Part shown: piece by piece, positions 34,422-43,539 of the stretch | Layout of the letters: each line of letters starts with the position of its first letter | Position numbering within the stretch: the stretch's first letter is position 1 | NCBI GenBank assembly: GCA_902785485.1 | Contig: CACZZA010000002.1 | Span: 1-46,997, forward strand | DNA from: an uncultured Ruminococcus sp. | GTDB taxonomy: Bacteria > Bacillota > Clostridia > Oscillospirales > CAG-272 | Direction of reading: 5' to 3' | DNA: 46,997 nt | Translations under genes and position numbers: made by a program | The notes under the pieces: generated by a model | Databases searched by the model: none | What the model was told of the DNA's origin: nothing | The model's input: only the letters and a program-made list of their open reading frames with translations

Positions 34422-34973
34422 ATGCCAGGAACCAGAAAACTCGGCAGACCTACTGCTCACAGAACGGCTATGTTAAGAGGAATGGTCACCTATCTCCTCG
34501 AGAACGGCTCGATCGAGACTACCGCCACCAGAGCGAAGGAAGTCCGCAGTCTGACCGAAAAAATGATCACGCTTGGTAAGAAAAACACTCTTGCGGCGAG
34601 AAGAGCGGCTCTGTCGTTCATCACCAAAGAAGACGTCGTCAAGAAGCTTTTCGATAAAATAGCTCCCGAATTTTCCGACCGCAACGGCGGTTACACCAAC
34701 CTTTACAAACTCGGACCCCGCCGCGGAGACGGCGCGGAGATGGCTCTTATAAAGCTCATCGACAAAGAGGCTGAAAAGGAAGAAAAGAAGGAAGCTAAAA
34801 AAGCTCCCGCCGCTAAGAAACCCGCGGCGAAGACCGCTAAGAAGCCCGCCGCGAAAGCTGCGGAAAAGGCCGAGGAAGCAGCCGAAAAGGTTGAAGCCAA
34901 AGTCGAAGAGGCAAAGGAAGAAGCTAAAGAGGAAGTAAAGTCCGAAGCGACCGACGAGCCTAAGGCTGAATAA
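34422..34973 (+). CDS. rplQ: Large ribosomal subunit protein L17 (bL17) with Lys/Ala/Glu tail
   Basis: Residues 1 to about 115 are normal L17 ([68 protein letters not shown]). The protein then continues for about 65 residues of low-complexity sequence: a basic stretch (AKKPAAK repeats) followed by an acidic helix-prone end rich in Glu. Family members usually stop near 115-130. GGAGG precedes the ATG. It is the last gene of the superoperon. Confidence 0.97.
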   Translation: MPGTRKLGRPTAHRTAMLRGMVTYLLENGSIETTATRAKEVRSLTEKMITLGKKNTLAARRAALSFITKEDVVKKLFDKIAPEFSDRNGGYTNLYKLGPRRGDGAEMALIKLIDKEAEKEEKKEAKKAPAAKKPAAKTAKKPAAKAAEKAEEAAEKVEAKVEEAKEEAKEEVKSEATDEPKAE

Positions 34974-34986
34974 GTCAATACAAGCT

Positions 34987-35028
34987 GAGGGACTCGCGCT
35001 GATTTCGGTGTGAGTCCCTCGTTTTGTT
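34987..35028 (+). terminator. Terminator of the ribosomal superoperon
   Basis: GAGGGACTC (34987-34995) pairs perfectly with GAGTCCCTC (35012-35020) and is followed by GTTTTGTT. The longer loop is partly pairable. Confidence 0.8.
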
Positions 35029-35065
35029 GACTGAACAGTCTATTTTGAAAGGAGATCGTATTGTT

Positions 35066-36931
35066 ATGTCTGAAAAAGTTGAAAAAGGCGGTATTTCCGT
35101 AGAAACAGAACATATTTTTCCGGTGATCAAGAAATGGCTGTACTCCGAAAAGGAGATCTTTTTGAGGGAGATCGTCAGCAACGCGTGCGACGCCCTTACT
35201 AAACTCACGCGTCTTTCGTCGCTCGGAGAGATCGGCGCGATAGACGAAAAACTCTGCGTGAAGGTCACGCTTGACAAAGAAAACAACACTCTGACGGTCA
35301 GCGATAACGGTATCGGTATGACCGACGAAGAGGTCAAAAAATATATTTGTCAGATCGCCCTTTCGGGCGCCGTTGACTTTATACAAAAATACGAAGGCGA
35401 ATCCGACGAGGCGTCGAAGGACGGGATCATCGGACACTTCGGTCTGGGATTTTACTCCGCGTTCATGGTCAGCGACAGAGTCGATATAGAAACGAAGTCT
35501 TATACGGGCGGAAAACCGGTGTTCTGGACCTGCAGTGAAAGCGGTGAATACGAACTGCGTGAGGGCGATCGCGAGGAGCGCGGCACCGACGTTATAATGC
35601 ATATTTCCGACGACGAGGTCGAGTTCCTTACGGAAACGAAGATCCGCGAAGTCCTTGAGAAATACTGCTCGTTCATGCCTTTTGAGATCTATCTCGAAAA
35701 AGCCGGAGAAGAAAAGAAAGAAGAGGGCAAAGAGGGCGAAAAGAAGGAAGAGCCGAAGCCGATCAACGACACGCATCCGCTCTGGCAGAAAAATCCTTCC
35801 GAATGCACAGAGGAAGAATACAAGGACTTTTATAAAAAAGTCTTCAACGATTATAAGGATCCGCTGTTCTACATCCATCTCAACGCGGATTATCCGCTTA
35901 ATTTCAAGGGAATACTGTACTTCCCGGAGATCACGAGCGAATACGAGTCGCTTGAAGGTCAGGTCAAGCTGTACTACAACCAGGTCTTCGTCGCCGACAA
36001 CGTGAAAGAGGTCATACCCGAGTACCTGCTGATGCTGAAGGGTGTGCTCGACTGTCCGGAACTCCCGCTCAACGTGTCGAGGAGCTATCTGCAGAGCAAT
36101 TCCTACGTATCAAAGCTCTCCGCGCACATCGTCAAAAAGGTCGCCGACAAACTGAATTCGCTCTACACGAACGAAAGGGAAAAATATGAAAAACTCTGGC
36201 TCGACATCAAGACGTTCGTCGAATACGCGTCGCTGAGAGACAGAAAGTTTTACGACAGGATCAAGGACTCCGTTCTTCTTCCTCTGACCGACGGCAAGTT
36301 TGCGACGGTCGGCGAATACCTTGAAAAAGCGAAAGAAAAACACGAGAACACGGTCTATTACGCGACCGACAAAAAGACTCAGTCTCAGTATATCTCGCTG
36401 TTCACGTCGGAAGGTATCGACTGCGTACTGTTCGACAAAGTCATCGACGCGTCGTTCATCGGTCTGCTTGAAGACGACCGCAAGATAAAATTCGTGCGCG
36501 TCGACGCGGACATCGCCGAATCCCTCAAGGGCGACGGCGAAAAATACGAGAACGAGGACACGGTCAAGCTCTTCCGCGAGGTCAGCGGAAAAGAGAAACT
36601 GAACGTTAAGTTCGAGGCTCTGAAAAACAAAAAGCTGCCCGCGATACTCAACCTTTCCGAGCAATCGAGAAGGCTCGACGATATGATGAAGCTATACGCG
36701 ATGGCGGGCAAGGGCGGCGCGGACGCGCCGTCATACACGGAAGAAACGCTGGTATTAAACTCCGAAAACGCGCTGATCCGCCGTCTTGAAACGCTGGACG
36801 ACGACAAAAAGAAGGTCGCGGCAAAGCAGATATATATGCTTTCGCTCCTCTCGCTCCGTCAACTGACTCCGGACGAGATGCAGTCCTTCCTTTCCGACTC
36901 GTTCGACCTGCTCGAAAAAGAGCTTGACTAA
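35066..36931 (+). CDS. htpG: Chaperone HtpG (bacterial Hsp90)
   Basis: ATP-dependent chaperone dimer of 621 residues. The GHKL ATPase domain shows LREIVSNACDALTKL, the nucleotide-binding DNGIGMT and GHFGLGFYSAFMV. A charged Lys/Glu linker (near 210-235) precedes the middle domain LPLNVSRSYLQSN. The ATG at 35066 is used; AAAGGAG lies 11 bases upstream, slightly far, and an earlier ATG at 35024 has no site. A GACTG/CAGTC palindrome with TTGACT lies at 35027-35040, but no -10 is clear. It heads a likely three-gene unit. Confidence 0.97.
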   Translation: MSEKVEKGGISVETEHIFPVIKKWLYSEKEIFLREIVSNACDALTKLTRLSSLGEIGAIDEKLCVKVTLDKENNTLTVSDNGIGMTDEEVKKYICQIALSGAVDFIQKYEGESDEASKDGIIGHFGLGFYSAFMVSDRVDIETKSYTGGKPVFWTCSESGEYELREGDREERGTDVIMHISDDEVEFLTETKIREVLEKYCSFMPFEIYLEKAGEEKKEEGKEGEKKEEPKPINDTHPLWQKNPSECTEEEYKDFYKKVFNDYKDPLFYIHLNADYPLNFKGILYFPEITSEYESLEGQVKLYYNQVFVADNVKEVIPEYLLMLKGVLDCPELPLNVSRSYLQSNSYVSKLSAHIVKKVADKLNSLYTNEREKYEKLWLDIKTFVEYASLRDRKFYDRIKDSVLLPLTDGKFATVGEYLEKAKEKHENTVYYATDKKTQSQYISLFTSEGIDCVLFDKVIDASFIGLLEDDRKIKFVRVDADIAESLKGDGEKYENEDTVKLFREVSGKEKLNVKFEALKNKKLPAILNLSEQSRRLDDMMKLYAMAGKGGADAPSYTEETLVLNSENALIRRLETLDDDKKKVAAKQIYMLSLLSLRQLTPDEMQSFLSDSFDLLEKELD

Positions 36932-37810
36932 ATGGATCAGTTCGAGAAGAAGCTTGATATATGCCGAAAAAACGCGCTCGAATGCTCCGATCGGATGGAA
37001 CGCGACTTTGAGTCGCGCGAGAGCCATATAGCGGATCTGTTTTCGGTCATCGGCGAGACGATCGACGGAAACGATCCGGACGCGATACGCGAGGAGTACG
37101 CCGCTCTTATGAAGTCCGGCGTACGCGCAGACGCGATATGCGTACCTCTCGGGCTTTCCGACGGAACGGCTTTTGCCTCACAATTCATCCTGCCGGAGAT
37201 AAGAGACGCGTATTCCGTCCGGAGAGGCGGCGGGGACGTCGCCTACTGCAAGAACGCGTTGACGGACGACTCCTTTGCACGGTTTTCGAGATCCTTACGC
37301 GAGATCCGTCCGAAAAGGGCGTCGTCGTTCGAGGAAAGCTGTGAGATAGTCTATTCCGCTCGCGCGGACTTCTGCATCCTCCCGGTCGAGAATTCGAGAG
37401 ACGGCCTGCTTTCCGGTTTTCGGCGTATGATAGACCGATACGAGCTGTACGTTTGCGGTTTGTGCCGTATCGAGGAAAACGAAGACGACACGGTAAAAGC
37501 GGCGCTGCTCTGCCGCGACCCCGCTTTCTTCCCGCCGAAAAACGACGACAGAACAAAAAGGCTCTGCACCGTCTCTGTCACTCTGCAGGAACACTGTACG
37601 CTTTCGCGTTTGCTGTCCGCGTCCGAAATGTTCGGTATGACGCTCGCGCGGGCGCACAGCGTCCCCGACGAAGATTATTATTCCGATCCCGGAAGATCGT
37701 ATTTGTTGACTTTTGAGATCAAAAACGAACCGAAACCGTTTTTGAACTGGCTTGAACTTGAGGGACACGGCTGGAAACTTATGGGAGCATACAACTATTT
37801 TACGAAATAA
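36932..37810 (+). CDS. Divergent prephenate-dehydratase-like protein (PDT + ACT-like)
   Basis: 292 residues, function not known. The N-terminal 45 residues are a charged helix, reminiscent of a chorismate-mutase-like arm. The middle (about 60-195) follows the PDT two-lobe pattern, including ADFCILPVENSRDGLLSGFRRMIDRYELYVCGLCRIEE; the Glu-Asn-Ser of the family is kept. The TRF catalytic loop is not found where expected (AALLCRDPAFFPP instead). The C-terminus (CTVSVTLQEHCTLSRLLSASEM...) looks like an ACT domain. It begins directly after the htpG stop with no good ribosome-binding site, suggesting translational coupling. A regulatory or binding role is more likely than phenylalanine synthesis. 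Confidence 0.6.
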   Translation: MDQFEKKLDICRKNALECSDRMERDFESRESHIADLFSVIGETIDGNDPDAIREEYAALMKSGVRADAICVPLGLSDGTAFASQFILPEIRDAYSVRRGGGDVAYCKNALTDDSFARFSRSLREIRPKRASSFEESCEIVYSARADFCILPVENSRDGLLSGFRRMIDRYELYVCGLCRIEENEDDTVKAALLCRDPAFFPPKNDDRTKRLCTVSVTLQEHCTLSRLLSASEMFGMTLARAHSVPDEDYYSDPGRSYLLTFEIKNEPKPFLNWLELEGHGWKLMGAYNYFTK

Positions 37811-37820
37811 AGAGGTTATT

Positions 37821-39545
37821 ATGAGAGATCATCTGTCTGAATACGAATTCTGGTGCAAGTCGCGCCTTGACGACGCGGATACTTTGTCGAGTCTTGATGC
37901 TATGAAGGACGACCCGACGAAGATCAAGCAATTCTTTTCCGCTCCGCTTTCCTTCGGCACCGCAGGGTTACGCGGTATCATGGAGGCGGGAATAGGCGGA
38001 ATGAACGTTTACACCGTCAGACAGGCGACGCAGGGGTTCGCGGATTATATCAAAGATCGCGGGATGGAAAAAATGGGGGTCGTCATAGCGCACGATTGCC
38101 GGAACAATTCCCGCAAATTTGCCGAGGCGTCGGCTGAGGTGATGGCGGGCAACGGGATAAAGACTTATCTGTTTGAATCGCTCCGCCCGACTCCTGTCCT
38201 GTCGTTTGCCGTGAGATACCTTTCCTGCGCCGCGGGAATAAATATCACGGCGTCTCACAATCCGTCGAAATACAACGGATACAAGGCGTATTTTTCCGAC
38301 GGCGCTCAGCTCGGCGAGAAAGAGGCGTCCGAGGTCTCGGAGCGTATCCGCAGAACGGACGTTCTGACCGGAGCCAAACGCGTTCCGCTCGAAAAGGGGA
38401 TAAAGGACGGGATCATTGTTATCATCGGACGCGACGTTGACGAAGCGTACCTCGGCGAAGTAATGAAACAGGCGGTCGACCCGACGCTCATACCGAGCGT
38501 GGCGGACGGACTGCGTATAGTCTATACTCCTCTGCACGGAGCGGGGCGTATAATGGTCCCCGAGATACTCCGCCGCGCGGGACTCAAACATCTTTATACC
38601 GTTGACAGCCAGATGGAGCCGAACGGCGATTTTCCGGGCACACCCAACCCCAATCCCGAGTTTGCCGAGGTCTTTACCGAGGGGATAAAAATAGCCGAAA
38701 AAGTCAAGAGCGACCTTATAGTGGCGACCGACCCCGATTCCGACAGAGTCGGAGTTATGGCGAGGGACAAAAACGGAGAATTCAAAACGATCACCGGCAA
38801 TCAGATGGGCGCGCTCCTGCTCGATTATATCATAACGTCGTATAAAGAACGCGGGATACTTCCGAAGGACGCGTACGCGGTCAAGACGATAGTCACGACC
38901 TCCCTTGCCGCCAAGATCTGCCGGGATAACGGAGTCGAGATACACGACGTGCTGACGGGGTTCAAGTATATCGGTGAAGTCATCAAAAAGAGCGAGGAAA
39001 ATGGAAGCGGAACATTTCTTCTCGGATACGAGGAAAGCTACGGTTACCTCAAAGGCACCTACGCGCGCGACAAGGACGCCGTCGTCGCGTCGCTCCTCAT
39101 CTGTGAGATGGCGGCGTACTATATGCGCAAAAGTATGACGCTCTGCGACGCGCTCGAGCTTCTTTTCAAGCGTTACGGACGTTACGCCGAGGCGAGCGAA
39201 AGTATCTATATGGAAGGTGTCGACGGCAAAGAGCGGATGTCGAAGATGATGGACGCGCTCCGCGCTTCCCCCTTAAAGGAGATCTGCTCCCGCCGCGTCG
39301 CATATATCCGTGATTACTCTACGGGAAAGATAACGGATACTCTTACCGGAAAATCGAAACCGACAGAGCTTCCCGCGTCGAACGTGCTATATTACGAAAC
39401 CGAGGACGGCAACGCGGTCGTCGTGCGTCCTTCCGGGACGGAGCCAAAGCTCAAGCTCTATTACCTCGTTCACTCGGACAGCGAAGAAGGAGCCCTGGGT
39501 CTTATTGCGGATATGAAAAAAGAAATGAAGGCATATTTTGCCTGA
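37821..39545 (+). CDS. Phosphohexomutase (phosphoglucomutase/phosphomannomutase)
   Basis: Interconverts hexose 1- and 6-phosphates, feeding cell-surface or storage polysaccharide. The 574-residue alpha-D-phosphohexomutase has FGTAGLRGIM near 48, the phosphoserine loop TASHNPSKYNGYKAY near 143, the metal loop ATDPDSDRVGV near 303, the sugar loop GYEESYGYLKG near 405, and the phosphate loop RPSGTEPKLK near 545. It belongs to the PgcA-like group by length. The ATG at 37821 follows AGAGG by seven bases, 10 bases after the previous gene. Confidence 0.93.
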   Translation: MRDHLSEYEFWCKSRLDDADTLSSLDAMKDDPTKIKQFFSAPLSFGTAGLRGIMEAGIGGMNVYTVRQATQGFADYIKDRGMEKMGVVIAHDCRNNSRKFAEASAEVMAGNGIKTYLFESLRPTPVLSFAVRYLSCAAGINITASHNPSKYNGYKAYFSDGAQLGEKEASEVSERIRRTDVLTGAKRVPLEKGIKDGIIVIIGRDVDEAYLGEVMKQAVDPTLIPSVADGLRIVYTPLHGAGRIMVPEILRRAGLKHLYTVDSQMEPNGDFPGTPNPNPEFAEVFTEGIKIAEKVKSDLIVATDPDSDRVGVMARDKNGEFKTITGNQMGALLLDYIITSYKERGILPKDAYAVKTIVTTSLAAKICRDNGVEIHDVLTGFKYIGEVIKKSEENGSGTFLLGYEESYGYLKGTYARDKDAVVASLLICEMAAYYMRKSMTLCDALELLFKRYGRYAEASESIYMEGVDGKERMSKMMDALRASPLKEICSRRVAYIRDYSTGKITDTLTGKSKPTELPASNVLYYETEDGNAVVVRPSGTEPKLKLYYLVHSDSEEGALGLIADMKKEMKAYFA

Positions 39546-39555
39546 AAAAATACGA

Positions 39556-39584
39556 TTGACATAACGTTTTTGTTGTGATATTAT
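39556..39584 (+). promoter_or_regulatory. Promoter of the zinc-ribbon membrane protein gene
   Basis: TTGACA (39556-39561) and TATTAT (39579-39584) are 17 bases apart. It starts transcription about 30 bases before the ATG. No terminator was recognised between the mutase stop and this promoter. Confidence 0.8.
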
Positions 39585-39621
39585 AGTATTTGAAGAATTA
39601 TGTTCACAGGAGGAAACAACC

Positions 39622-41577
39622 ATGATTTGCAGTAATTGCGGAAGTCAGGTACCGGAAGGCTCCAAGTTTTGTCCGGTCTGCGGCGCCAAAGCGGCGGAAA
39701 CGCTGATGAACGAAGCCGGACAGACTGTTCAAAACGAAATGAGCGCTCAGACTCAACCGCTCGATCAGTATGCACAGCCTCAGCAGCAGTACGCACAACC
39801 TCAACAGCAGTATGCACAGCCTCAACAGCAGTATGCACAACCTCAGCAGCAGTACGCACAGCCTCAGCAGCAGTATGCTCAGCCTCAGCAGCAGTATGCT
39901 CAGCCTCAGCAGCAGTACGCTCAGCCTCAGCAGCAGTACGCACAGCCTCAGCAGTACGCTCAGGCTTACGCGCCTGCGGCGGTCGCGAAGAATGGACTCG
40001 GTACGGGAGTCAAGGTGCTCATAGCGGTCCTTTCCATCGTTGCCGTACTCGGTATCGTATTCGCGGTATTCTCATCTCAGATAATCAACTTTTTCAAGCA
40101 GATGACCATGTCTGACGCGGAGTATCTCCAGTCGAAGACGCTCGAGGCGACTTCAGACTTCACCGATCTCGCGGCGCTTTCATACGGGAAGGTCGCGTCA
40201 AACGAAGGCGCGGGAGCCGAGCTTACGTTCGATCTCGAACTCGGAGACGGTCTTCTCAATATGCTCAAACTCTCCGGAGCTGACTTCAGCTGGTTCAAGA
40301 GCGTGGGAGGAAACGTCAAAGCATCCGTGACTCGCGGCTCGGCCGGCGGCGAAATGTCTGTCAAGCTCAACGAAAACGAGCTTCTTTCCGCGACGCTCAC
40401 CCTTGAAAACGGAAAAGTATATATTTCCGTTCCCGACCTGACCGATAAAGTCGCGGTCATCGACGTTGCCGCTCTGTCAAAAGCGATGAACGGCGGCAGT
40501 TCCGGCTCGCTCGATATGAGCGGAGTTACCGAAGTGCTGAAAAAGATCACAGAGGCTCTTCCCGATCCCGAAGAGACGGAAGAACTCATCGACAGGTACG
40601 TCAAGGTGGTCGTTGAAAGCATAGACAACGTTGAAAAAACGAGCGATACCTATACCGTAGATCAGATAAGCCAGAAGGCTTCTCTTTACACTGCGAAGAT
40701 CACTTCCGTCGAGGCAAAGAAGATCGCGGAGAACGTTCTGAAAACTCTTCGTGACGACGCAGACGTCAAAAAGATCATCGAAGACCTCGCCGAAGCGACC
40801 GGCAGCAAAGACCTGACCTACGACAATTTCAAGGAAGAGATCTCAAACTCGCTCGATAAACTCGATTCCATCAAGTTTGAAGGCGCAGCATATTACAAAA
40901 TGTGGGTCAATTCGTCCGGAGAAGTACTCGGGACCGAATTCAACGTGGATTCCGAAGAATTCAAGGCGCAGATCCGCGGAAGATCGGCGTTCGACGGAGA
41001 CAAGTTCGCCTATGAAGAGATCGCCGTCGTAAACGGTCAGAACATCTTGCTCGTCGGCGGATCCGGAACAAAGTCGGGCGACAGGATCACCGGAAGCTTT
41101 TTGGTCAAGTTCAACGAAATTAACATGATGACCATTTCCTGCAAGGACTTTGAAGTCGAGTCGGGACATCTCAACGGACAAATGACCGTATCATTAGAAA
41201 AGGATTTCATCAAGGCTGTTGCGGAGAACGGCGGAAGCGGTTTTTCCGGCTTTGACTTTATGGCTTACGAAAGCGGCGGCAACGACCTTCTTGTCAATAT
41301 GCTGTCCAACCTCAAGATCGTATGCGACTTCGAGTCTTCGACCGGACACTCGAAGACCGTTTTGAAGATCATGATGGGCGAAAGCGAATACCTCAAGGCG
41401 GTCGTTGAACTCAACCAGACCCCCGTCAGAAGCTTCTCGCTTCCTTCCGGAAATGAATTCGAAATTTCTTCCGAGAGGGATCTTGATAAATGGGCGAAGA
41501 CGTTCGATCCTTCAAAGCTCATCGGCGCGCTCCAAAAAGCGGGCGTACCTCAGGAATTATTGAACGGTATAAACTGA
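39622..41577 (+). CDS. Zinc-ribbon membrane-anchored protein with QYAQPQQ repeats
   Basis: Unknown function, 651 residues. Residues 1-22 are a zinc ribbon (Cys3, Cys6, Cys17, Cys20; CSNCGSQVPEGSKFCPVC). Residues 49-115 are tandem QYAQPQQ heptads, low in complexity and likely disordered. One hydrophobic helix (about 131-155) follows. The remaining 490 residues, beta-rich with many Glu, Lys, Ser and Gly, would lie outside the cell. This plan (cytoplasmic zinc ribbon, Q/P-rich linker, one helix, large outer domain) occurs widely in gut Clostridia, but the outer domain is not recognised. AGGAGG precedes the ATG; it has its own promoter and terminator. Confidence 0.8.
   Translation: MICSNCGSQVPEGSKFCPVCGAKAAETLMNEAGQTVQNEMSAQTQPLDQYAQPQQQYAQPQQQYAQPQQQYAQPQQQYAQPQQQYAQPQQQYAQPQQQYAQPQQQYAQPQQYAQAYAPAAVAKNGLGTGVKVLIAVLSIVAVLGIVFAVFSSQIINFFKQMTMSDAEYLQSKTLEATSDFTDLAALSYGKVASNEGAGAELTFDLELGDGLLNMLKLSGADFSWFKSVGGNVKASVTRGSAGGEMSVKLNENELLSATLTLENGKVYISVPDLTDKVAVIDVAALSKAMNGGSSGSLDMSGVTEVLKKITEALPDPEETEELIDRYVKVVVESIDNVEKTSDTYTVDQISQKASLYTAKITSVEAKKIAENVLKTLRDDADVKKIIEDLAEATGSKDLTYDNFKEEISNSLDKLDSIKFEGAAYYKMWVNSSGEVLGTEFNVDSEEFKAQIRGRSAFDGDKFAYEEIAVVNGQNILLVGGSGTKSGDRITGSFLVKFNEINMMTISCKDFEVESGHLNGQMTVSLEKDFIKAVAENGGSGFSGFDFMAYESGGNDLLVNMLSNLKIVCDFESSTGHSKTVLKIMMGESEYLKAVVELNQTPVRSFSLPSGNEFEISSERDLDKWAKTFDPSKLIGALQKAGVPQELLNGIN
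39766..39951 (+). repeat. In-frame tandem 21-bp repeat encoding QYAQPQQ
   Basis: Eight full 21-base units (39766-39933) and a ninth of 18 bases lacking the last Gln codon, followed by a degenerate start of a tenth. Units differ only at a few third positions (TAT/TAC, GCA/GCT, CAG/CAA), showing recent expansion with drift. Unit number is likely variable between strains. Confidence 0.95.
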
Positions 41578-41587
41578 AATAACACAT

Positions 41588-41628
41588 AAAACAGCGTCAG
41601 CGTGGGGTAACGCTGACGCTGTTTTGTA
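41588..41628 (+). terminator. Terminator of the zinc-ribbon protein gene
   Basis: A 16-bp perfect stem (41588-41603 with 41610-41625) with a six-base loop; the right arm ends in TTTT. Confidence 0.85.
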
Positions 41629-41644
41629 AAAAAACGGGTTATTT

Positions 41645-42316
41645 ATGCAAATACAGGTAAACGATATTCGTAAACAATACGGCAAAAAAACGGTGCTTGA
41701 CGGCATATCGTTCGAGGTGACGGACGGCAAGATCGTCGGTATCCTCGGCGTAAACGGGTCGGGAAAGTCGACCCTTTTCTCCATTCTCGCGGGAGTGATC
41801 GGCAGAGACGGCGGCAGTTTTGTATGCGACGGGATCGATCTGTTCAAAAACGAAGCGGCGCGCAGCGCGCTTATCGGATACGTTCCGCAGGGAACTCCTC
41901 TGATCGAAGAGCTTTCTTCGCGCGATAATCTCCTGTTATGGTACGGAAAAGCCGAGATGAAGCGCGAACTCGATTCGGGCGTTCTCGGTATGCTCGGGAT
42001 CGACGCTTTTTTGGATAAGCGCGTCGGAGAGCTGTCCGGCGGAATGAAAAAACGTCTTTCAATAGGCTGCTGTGTCGCCAACAAACCGAAGATACTATTG
42101 CTCGACGAGCCTTCTTCGGCTCTCGATCTTGTCTGCAAGGAACGCATATCGAATTATCTCCGCGCCTTTCGCGACGACGGAGGTATCATCCTGATAGCAA
42201 CGCACGACGTACAGGAAATAGGTCTGTGCGACGGGATAAAACTCATCAAAAACGGGAAGATGACCGACGTCGGATACGACGGCAACGTCCACCGTCTCGT
42301 GGGGTTGCTCGGATGA
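41645..42316 (+). CDS. ABC transporter ATP-binding protein
   Basis: 223-residue ATPase with Walker A GVNGSGKST near 36, Q-loop GYVPQGTP, signature LSGGMKKRLSIG near 127, Walker B KILLLDEPSSALD near 148 and the switch His in IATHDVQE. It is the CcmA/NatA-like type that pairs with ABC-2 permeases. The ribosome-binding site is weak. No promoter is seen between the preceding terminator and the ATG, so read-through may drive it. The stop overlaps the next start (ATGA). Confidence 0.93.
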   Translation: MQIQVNDIRKQYGKKTVLDGISFEVTDGKIVGILGVNGSGKSTLFSILAGVIGRDGGSFVCDGIDLFKNEAARSALIGYVPQGTPLIEELSSRDNLLLWYGKAEMKRELDSGVLGMLGIDAFLDKRVGELSGGMKKRLSIGCCVANKPKILLLDEPSSALDLVCKERISNYLRAFRDDGGIILIATHDVQEIGLCDGIKLIKNGKMTDVGYDGNVHRLVGLLG

Positions 42317-43539
42317 AGAAAAAGTATCTTTCGCTCCGCTTCAAAAAAGCGATGAAGGTCTATCCGACCGTACTTGCGATCTCGCTCGCGCTCCTGATCG
42401 TGATCGGCGTTTTTACGTTTTTTACTGTTCGCAGTCTGTACGACGAGAACAACGATCACCGCGTCAGGATAGGGCTCTGCGGGAGCATCGGCGGGACTTA
42501 TCTGAATATCGGAGTCGAGGCGATAAAATCGTTCGACTCTCTCAATTTGTCCATGGAACTCGTTGAAATGACCCTTGAGGAGGCGGACAGGAGCCTGCGA
42601 AGCGGCGATATTTACGGTTACGTCATCGTTCCCGAGGGGTTTGTGAACGGGATCGTAAATTACGAGAACGTTCCTCTTCACTACGTTATGAACAGCGATA
42701 ACGACGCTTTCAGCTCGCTCGTCATCATGGACGTAGCGAGGACCGTGGCGTCGCTCGTCACGACGTCGCAGTACGCCGTTTACAGTATGGAAAGTCTCGC
42801 TCGGGAAAATCACGTCTCGTACGTCGGCGAGAACGGCGAACAGCTCAATCTGAAATTCATTGACCTTATTTTAGCGCGTGACGATACGTTTTCAAATACC
42901 AGGCTCGACGTCGAGGAAAACAACTCGATTTTCGGATATTACATTTGTTCCGGAATTCTGCTCGCTCTTTTGCTCTGGGGCATTTCCTGCTCGGCGCTGC
43001 TTACGAAACGCGACCCCTCTCTCGACAGACTGCTCGCTTCAAAAGGAGTCGGTCCTTTTTCTCAGGTGACACGCGAGTTTTTTGTGTTTTTCGCGCTTAC
43101 TTTCGTCACGTTTTTCGCCCCCTGCGCGATCCTCGGCGCGTGCCTGAAAGCGGCTGATCTTCCGATCCCCGAGATCTCATCCGGACCGTATTACGGAGGG
43201 ATAATGTTCGCGATAAAGGCGATCCCGGCGCTTCTCGCCGTTTGCGCGATACATTTTCTTATTTACGAGGTCTTCAAAAAAGGCGTCGGAGTAATACTGA
43301 TACAGTTTTTCATCACTGTCATCGCCGGGTATATCTCCGGGTGCTTTTATCACGTCAACTTTTTTCCGGACTCGGTACGCAATATCGCGTCGCAGCTCCC
43401 GTGGGGCAGAAGCCTGACCCTGCTGAAAGCGTCGGTCCGGGGAGAGACGGACGTTCTTTCCTCTGCAATACTTCTCGTGTTCGCCGCGCTTGCCGTCGGG
43501 CTCTCCGTCTTTCTGCGTAAAAGGGAGGTGAGCGCGTGA
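42313..43539 (+). CDS. ABC-2 type transporter permease, first subunit
   Basis: 408 residues: one N-terminal helix (VLAISLALLIVIGVFTFF), a large outer domain of about 170 residues, then about five helices, the ABC-2 exporter layout. The ATG at 42313 overlaps the ATPase stop by four bases. Substrate cannot be read; a drug, peptide or lipid exporter is possible. Confidence 0.85.
   Translation: MKKKYLSLRFKKAMKVYPTVLAISLALLIVIGVFTFFTVRSLYDENNDHRVRIGLCGSIGGTYLNIGVEAIKSFDSLNLSMELVEMTLEEADRSLRSGDIYGYVIVPEGFVNGIVNYENVPLHYVMNSDNDAFSSLVIMDVARTVASLVTTSQYAVYSMESLARENHVSYVGENGEQLNLKFIDLILARDDTFSNTRLDVEENNSIFGYYICSGILLALLLWGISCSALLTKRDPSLDRLLASKGVGPFSQVTREFFVFFALTFVTFFAPCAILGACLKAADLPIPEISSGPYYGGIMFAIKAIPALLAVCAIHFLIYEVFKKGVGVILIQFFITVIAGYISGCFYHVNFFPDSVRNIASQLPWGRSLTLLKASVRGETDVLSSAILLVFAALAVGLSVFLRKREVSA

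Noticed and set aside
35027..35046. CIRCE or heat-shock operator before htpG
   Set aside because: GACTG/CAGTC is a palindrome, but it does not match CIRCE (TTAGCACTC-9-GAGTGCTAA), and no -10 box pairs with it.
37752..37820. Upstream extension of the phosphohexomutase start
   Set aside because: It overlaps the previous gene and lacks a ribosome-binding site; the ATG at 37821 has AGAGG and the family N-terminus.
39766..39951. CRISPR-like array
   Set aside because: Units are contiguous 21-base codon repeats inside an ORF with no spacers.
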